The notes beneath the pieces were generated by a model. It had not been told where the DNA came from. It did no database searches and worked only from the letters and a program-made list of their open reading frames with translations. The position numbers and the translations under genes were made by a program. From NCBI GenBank assembly GCA_017889705.1, contig JAGGAB010000004.1:1-64000 (forward strand): a stretch of 64,000 nt of DNA. Reading direction: 5' to 3'. This stretch comes from Bacillota bacterium (lineage in GTDB: Bacteria; Bacillota; Negativicutes; Sporomusales; Sporomusaceae). Below, piece by piece: positions 61,224-64,000 of the stretch. Each line of letters starts with the position of its first letter. The first letter of the stretch is position 1.

Positions 61224-61310
61224 TTGACATTTATTGAAAAGGGGTGTTATTCTATAACTGTAATTGTAGTATTTAATACATTATTAAATAATTATAGTAG
61301 TATTTAAAAC
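61224..61310 (+). promoter_or_regulatory. Promoter and operator-like repeats for the symporter
   Basis: TTGACA (61224-61229), 18-nt spacer, TATTCT (61248-61253). Two GTAGTATTTAA repeats follow at 61266-61276 and 61297-61307. A third, GTAGTAAATAA, lies at the divergent promoter (minus strand, about 61158-61168). They look like binding sites for the divergent RpiR regulator. From 61311 to 61588 I see no gene. Confidence 0.6.
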
Positions 61311-61588
61311 GAAAATTATAAACTGAAGTTTGAGAAGAAATGGATCCAATAAACACAAAATGTGCGGCAGTCATGCCATGTCTAATCTGAGTTTTGAGAA
61401 GTTTGTCCTTGTGGTTATGTTCACTATCTAAATCATCCGGGCTGCGAAGACTACCTGAAGCATATTTAAACGAGTTTTTTGCCTTGGCTGATTATTGTAA
61501 TTTATATGGAGGTGAATATTGGCGGATAATAGCATTTAGTTTTCTTTGACGCACCAGCAGAAGTGGAATTTAGAAAGGGGTTTTATTC

Positions 61589-62827
61589 ATGAAGGTAGCC
61601 TTGACGGGGAAAAAAGGGATTCCTGCACAGATACTAATAGCTTTTGTTCTCAGTATTGCAGTTGGATTTCTGTATCCCAATTTTGCGAAGTCGATTAAGC
61701 CACTGGGAGATATTTTTATTACACTAATCAGAATGATTATTGTACCGGTAATTTTTTGTACGATTACTACCGGCATTGCCGGTATGGGTGATATGCAGAA
61801 ATTAAAACGGGTAGGCACTAAGATGTTGATCGTTTATGTTGGTATGACGTTTGTGGCATGTGCCATTGGACTAGGCGTGGGCTATTTGGTTCGTCCGGGA
61901 ATGGGTATTACTATGCCGGAAGCTCAGGTATTTAAAGAAATAGTTAAAACACCATCTATTGGGGATTTTTTATTGATGATGATACCCTCGAATTTTGTGG
62001 GAGCACTGGCTAAAGGCGATATTGTACAAGTTTTAGTATTAGGTATTTTTGTAGGGGTTGCCCTTGTAGGCCTTGGCAACAGAGCTTCAGCGGTTAAAGA
62101 ACTATTGGAGCAAGGGGCAAGTGTTAGCTTCTATATTATAGATATTATTATGCTGTACTCGCCAATTGGTGTATTTGCACTAATGGCTAATGCAGTTGCT
62201 GTTTATGGAGTTTCGATTTTTGGCGCGATGATGAAATATATTTTGGCGGATTATCTTGCCGCGCTGATCATAGCGGTTCTGGTTTTTATATTGCCGCTAA
62301 TGTTGTATGCGAAGATCAATATAGGTAAAGCTTTTAAAGATATAGGCGCAGTTTTCATTATGGCCATTTCGACTTGCAGTAGTGCTGCTACCCTTCCTTT
62401 GGCGATGGAAACGTCTACGAATAAATTCAAGCTGCCCCAATGGCTTGTTGACTTTTGCCTGCCGCTGGGTGGTACTGTCAATTCGACTGGAGCCGCTATG
62501 TATAAATCGATTCTTATTGTTTTCGCGGCCGATTTTTATGGGCTTACGCTATCTATTGAACAAATGGTCATAACCGTACTAATCTCGACCATGCTTTCTG
62601 TTGCTGCGCCGGGAATCCCGGGTGGCGGGATTGTTATGAGCGCTATTATGTTGAACCTGATGGGACTACCGTATGAAATTGCCGGTATGCTTGCCGGTAT
62701 ATATCGGATGATTGATATGGCTCATACTCCATTGAATGTAATTGGCGATATTGCAGGGGCAATCCTAATAGGCAAAAGTGAAGACGTTTGGTCTAATGAG
62801 GAATATGTAAAGGAAAGTGAAGCTTGA
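61589..62827 (+). CDS. Dicarboxylate/amino acid:cation symporter (DAACS family)
   Basis: A sodium- or proton-coupled symporter of 412 residues with eight helices and two hairpins. Motifs: IRMIIVPVIFCTITTGIAGMG (split, near 48-68), the serine-rich hairpin AISTCSSAATLPLAMET (near 258-274) and LPLGGTVNSTGAAMYKS (near 293-309). Typical glutamate/aspartate carriers have NMDGT at the last place; here it reads NSTGA, so the substrate or ion preference may differ. The ATG follows AGAAAGGGG. An aminotransferase gene follows 162 nt downstream, suggesting uptake of an amino acid that is then transaminated. Confidence 0.88.
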   Translation: MKVALTGKKGIPAQILIAFVLSIAVGFLYPNFAKSIKPLGDIFITLIRMIIVPVIFCTITTGIAGMGDMQKLKRVGTKMLIVYVGMTFVACAIGLGVGYLVRPGMGITMPEAQVFKEIVKTPSIGDFLLMMIPSNFVGALAKGDIVQVLVLGIFVGVALVGLGNRASAVKELLEQGASVSFYIIDIIMLYSPIGVFALMANAVAVYGVSIFGAMMKYILADYLAALIIAVLVFILPLMLYAKINIGKAFKDIGAVFIMAISTCSSAATLPLAMETSTNKFKLPQWLVDFCLPLGGTVNSTGAAMYKSILIVFAADFYGLTLSIEQMVITVLISTMLSVAAPGIPGGGIVMSAIMLNLMGLPYEIAGMLAGIYRMIDMAHTPLNVIGDIAGAILIGKSEDVWSNEEYVKESEA

Positions 62828-62989
62828 ATCCAAGAAGCCGGAAGCAGGGAAGCTGTTAATTATACTCAAAAACGTTGAACTCGAATTTACCAATGGCTAC
62901 TCACGAAAAGAGCAGATGGTTTGCTATGTCGGGTGTCGGCAAGTGAAGAGTAGCGTCATACAATAACACAATTAACGGAGGGATTTTAA

Positions 62990-64000
62990 ATGATTTCCAA
63001 GCGAGCCCGCGAGGTTGAAATTTCACCTACGGTGGCGCTGACCGGCAAGATAGCTGAACTCAGGCGTCAAGGAAAAGATATCATCTCGTTTAATATTGGC
63101 GAACCGGATTTTCCAACACCAGATTATGTAAAAAAAGCGGCTTTTGACGCGATTAACAAGAACTTTACCAAATATCCTCCTGCTAGCGGCTTTTTAGATC
63201 TGAAAGAGGCCGTGGCTAATAAACTGCGGATTGATAATGGGTTATCCTATGATCCCAAACAGATTTGTGTAAGCAATGGGGCAAAGCAGGCGGTGCTTAA
63301 TGCATTATACGCGTTGTGCGGCGAGGAGGACGAGGTAATTATCCCTGTTCCTTGCTGGGTGAGTTATACGGAGATGGTTAAGCTGACCGGGGCTACTTCG
63401 GTACTAGTCAAGGTCGACGAAAAAAATGGCTTTGTGCTTGATTTGGCGGCAATCAAGTCGGCGATAACGCCGCGCACCAAGGCGATCATTATCAATACGC
63501 CGAATAATCCGTCTGGAGCAGTATATAGTGAGGACAGCTTACGGCAGCTTGCTGCCATGGCAGTGGAACACGATTTTTATATCATCTCAGATGAAATCTA
63601 TGAGAAACTGACTTTCGACGGAGAAAAGCATTTCTGTATTGCGTCGATTTCGCCTGAGGTGCAAGAGCGGTGTGTGATTATCAACGGGGTGTCCAAAGCA
63701 TACGCTATGCCTGGCTGGCGGATTGGTTATTCCGCCGCTGCCAAACCGATTGCCAAGGCAATTGAAGCATTTCAAAGTCAAATGACCTCGGGAGCCTGTT
63801 CGATTTCTCAAAAAGCTGCGCTTGCGGCGATAACCGGACCGCAGGACGACCTAAATAAAATGCGGGATGAATATGACAAACGGCGGCACTTTATGCAAAA
63901 ACGGCTTAGCGAGATCGACGGTTTTGTATGTGGCCCAGTTAAAGGAGCATTTTATTTACTTCCGGATATTTCAGGATTGCTGGGGCGGACATACGCAGGG
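62990..64000 (+). CDS. Class I/II aminotransferase (aspartate aminotransferase-like), partial
   Basis: The gene runs off the window edge after 337 codons without a stop; usual length is about 390-400. It opens MISKRAREVEISPTVALTGK, then ISFNIGEPDFPTP, PNNPSG in NTPNNPSGAVYS, the PLP Asp/Tyr region ISDEIYEKL and the PLP lysine in NGVSKAYAMPGWRIGY. Family Ib of fold type I, close to aspartate/aromatic aminotransferases of Firmicutes. The ATG at 62990 follows CGGAGGG. It lies behind the DAACS symporter and is likely in the same RpiR-controlled unit. The exact substrate is open. Confidence 0.9.
   Translation, partial: MISKRAREVEISPTVALTGKIAELRRQGKDIISFNIGEPDFPTPDYVKKAAFDAINKNFTKYPPASGFLDLKEAVANKLRIDNGLSYDPKQICVSNGAKQAVLNALYALCGEEDEVIIPVPCWVSYTEMVKLTGATSVLVKVDEKNGFVLDLAAIKSAITPRTKAIIINTPNNPSGAVYSEDSLRQLAAMAVEHDFYIISDEIYEKLTFDGEKHFCIASISPEVQERCVIINGVSKAYAMPGWRIGYSAAAKPIAKAIEAFQSQMTSGACSISQKAALAAITGPQDDLNKMRDEYDKRRHFMQKRLSEIDGFVCGPVKGAFYLLPDISGLLGRTYAG

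Overview
This window looks like chromosomal DNA of an anaerobic, probably spore-forming Firmicute with mid-range GC, most likely from the Negativicutes (Sporomusa/Pelosinus-like). That placement is an inference from gene content and control style: T-box leaders, tandem glycine and cobalamin riboswitches, TRAP transporters, a two-gene glycine decarboxylase P-protein, a selenocysteine tRNA, ferredoxin-type redox enzymes and a YesM/YesN two-component pair. I see no prophage, complete insertion sequence, CRISPR array or rRNA. This is core and metabolic DNA with unusually dense RNA-based regulation.

Layout. (1) 238-8553: a branched-chain amino acid operon, ilvN-ilvC-leuA-leuC-leuD-leuB-ilvB. It is preceded by a ykkC-class riboswitch (best explained as the ppGpp-sensing type) and then by a leucine T-box. 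(2) 8602-15622: an ABC-2 exporter pair, an unannotated 57-residue zinc-ribbon-like gene on the minus strand, two overlapping DUF445 genes, an NhaC-type antiporter and an AEC carrier. (3) 15629-17945: a PIN-PhoH ATPase (minus) and a small Rossmann protein. (4) 18199-28094: altronate metabolism (uxaB, uxaA), a TRAP transporter, its likely sensor kinase and response regulator, and an MFS exporter. (5) 28328-31012: a CYPR-repeat small protein, a lone ABC ATPase and cca. (6) 31086-39664: serine metabolism and redox genes. serC with a histidine phosphatase, and further on serS, are each under serine T-boxes. Between them lie a Cys-headed TPR protein, a ferredoxin-containing aldo/keto reductase, a thioredoxin-reductase-like flavoprotein lacking its NADPH motif, a uracil-DNA glycosylase and an HD-GYP protein. 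(7) 39676-48704: a tandem glycine riboswitch controls gcvT-gcvH-gcvPA-gcvPB, followed by two radical SAM genes (LipS1/LipS2-like), a LipM-type octanoyltransferase and, after a palindromic repeat, lpd. (8) 48713-52552: a cobalamin riboswitch, cbiL and a BtuCDF-type importer. (9) 52578-55049: Fur-controlled feoA-feoB plus a previously uncalled 46-residue nine-cysteine gene. (10) 55082-57145: amt-glnK on the minus strand behind a structured leader. (11) 57403-57557: tRNA-Sec. (12) 57754-60152: panC-panD with a BASS-family carrier, behind an attenuator-like leader. (13) 60280-64000: an RpiR regulator divergent from a dicarboxylate/amino-acid symporter, and an aminotransferase cut by the window edge.

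How the genes work together. Several blocks are self-contained pathway cassettes with an RNA sensor for their own product or substrate: Leu and probably ppGpp for BCAA synthesis, Ser for serine synthesis and charging, Gly for glycine cleavage, B12 for corrinoid uptake. The glycine cassette also seems to carry everything needed to build the lipoyl group on GcvH, using a split lipoyl synthase instead of LipA. The strongest leads for new biology are the tandem ppGpp/T-box leader, the serC leader with a duplicated T-box expression platform, the gcv-lipS1/S2-lipM cassette, the candidate ferredoxin-dependent thioredoxin reductase, and three small cysteine-rich genes.
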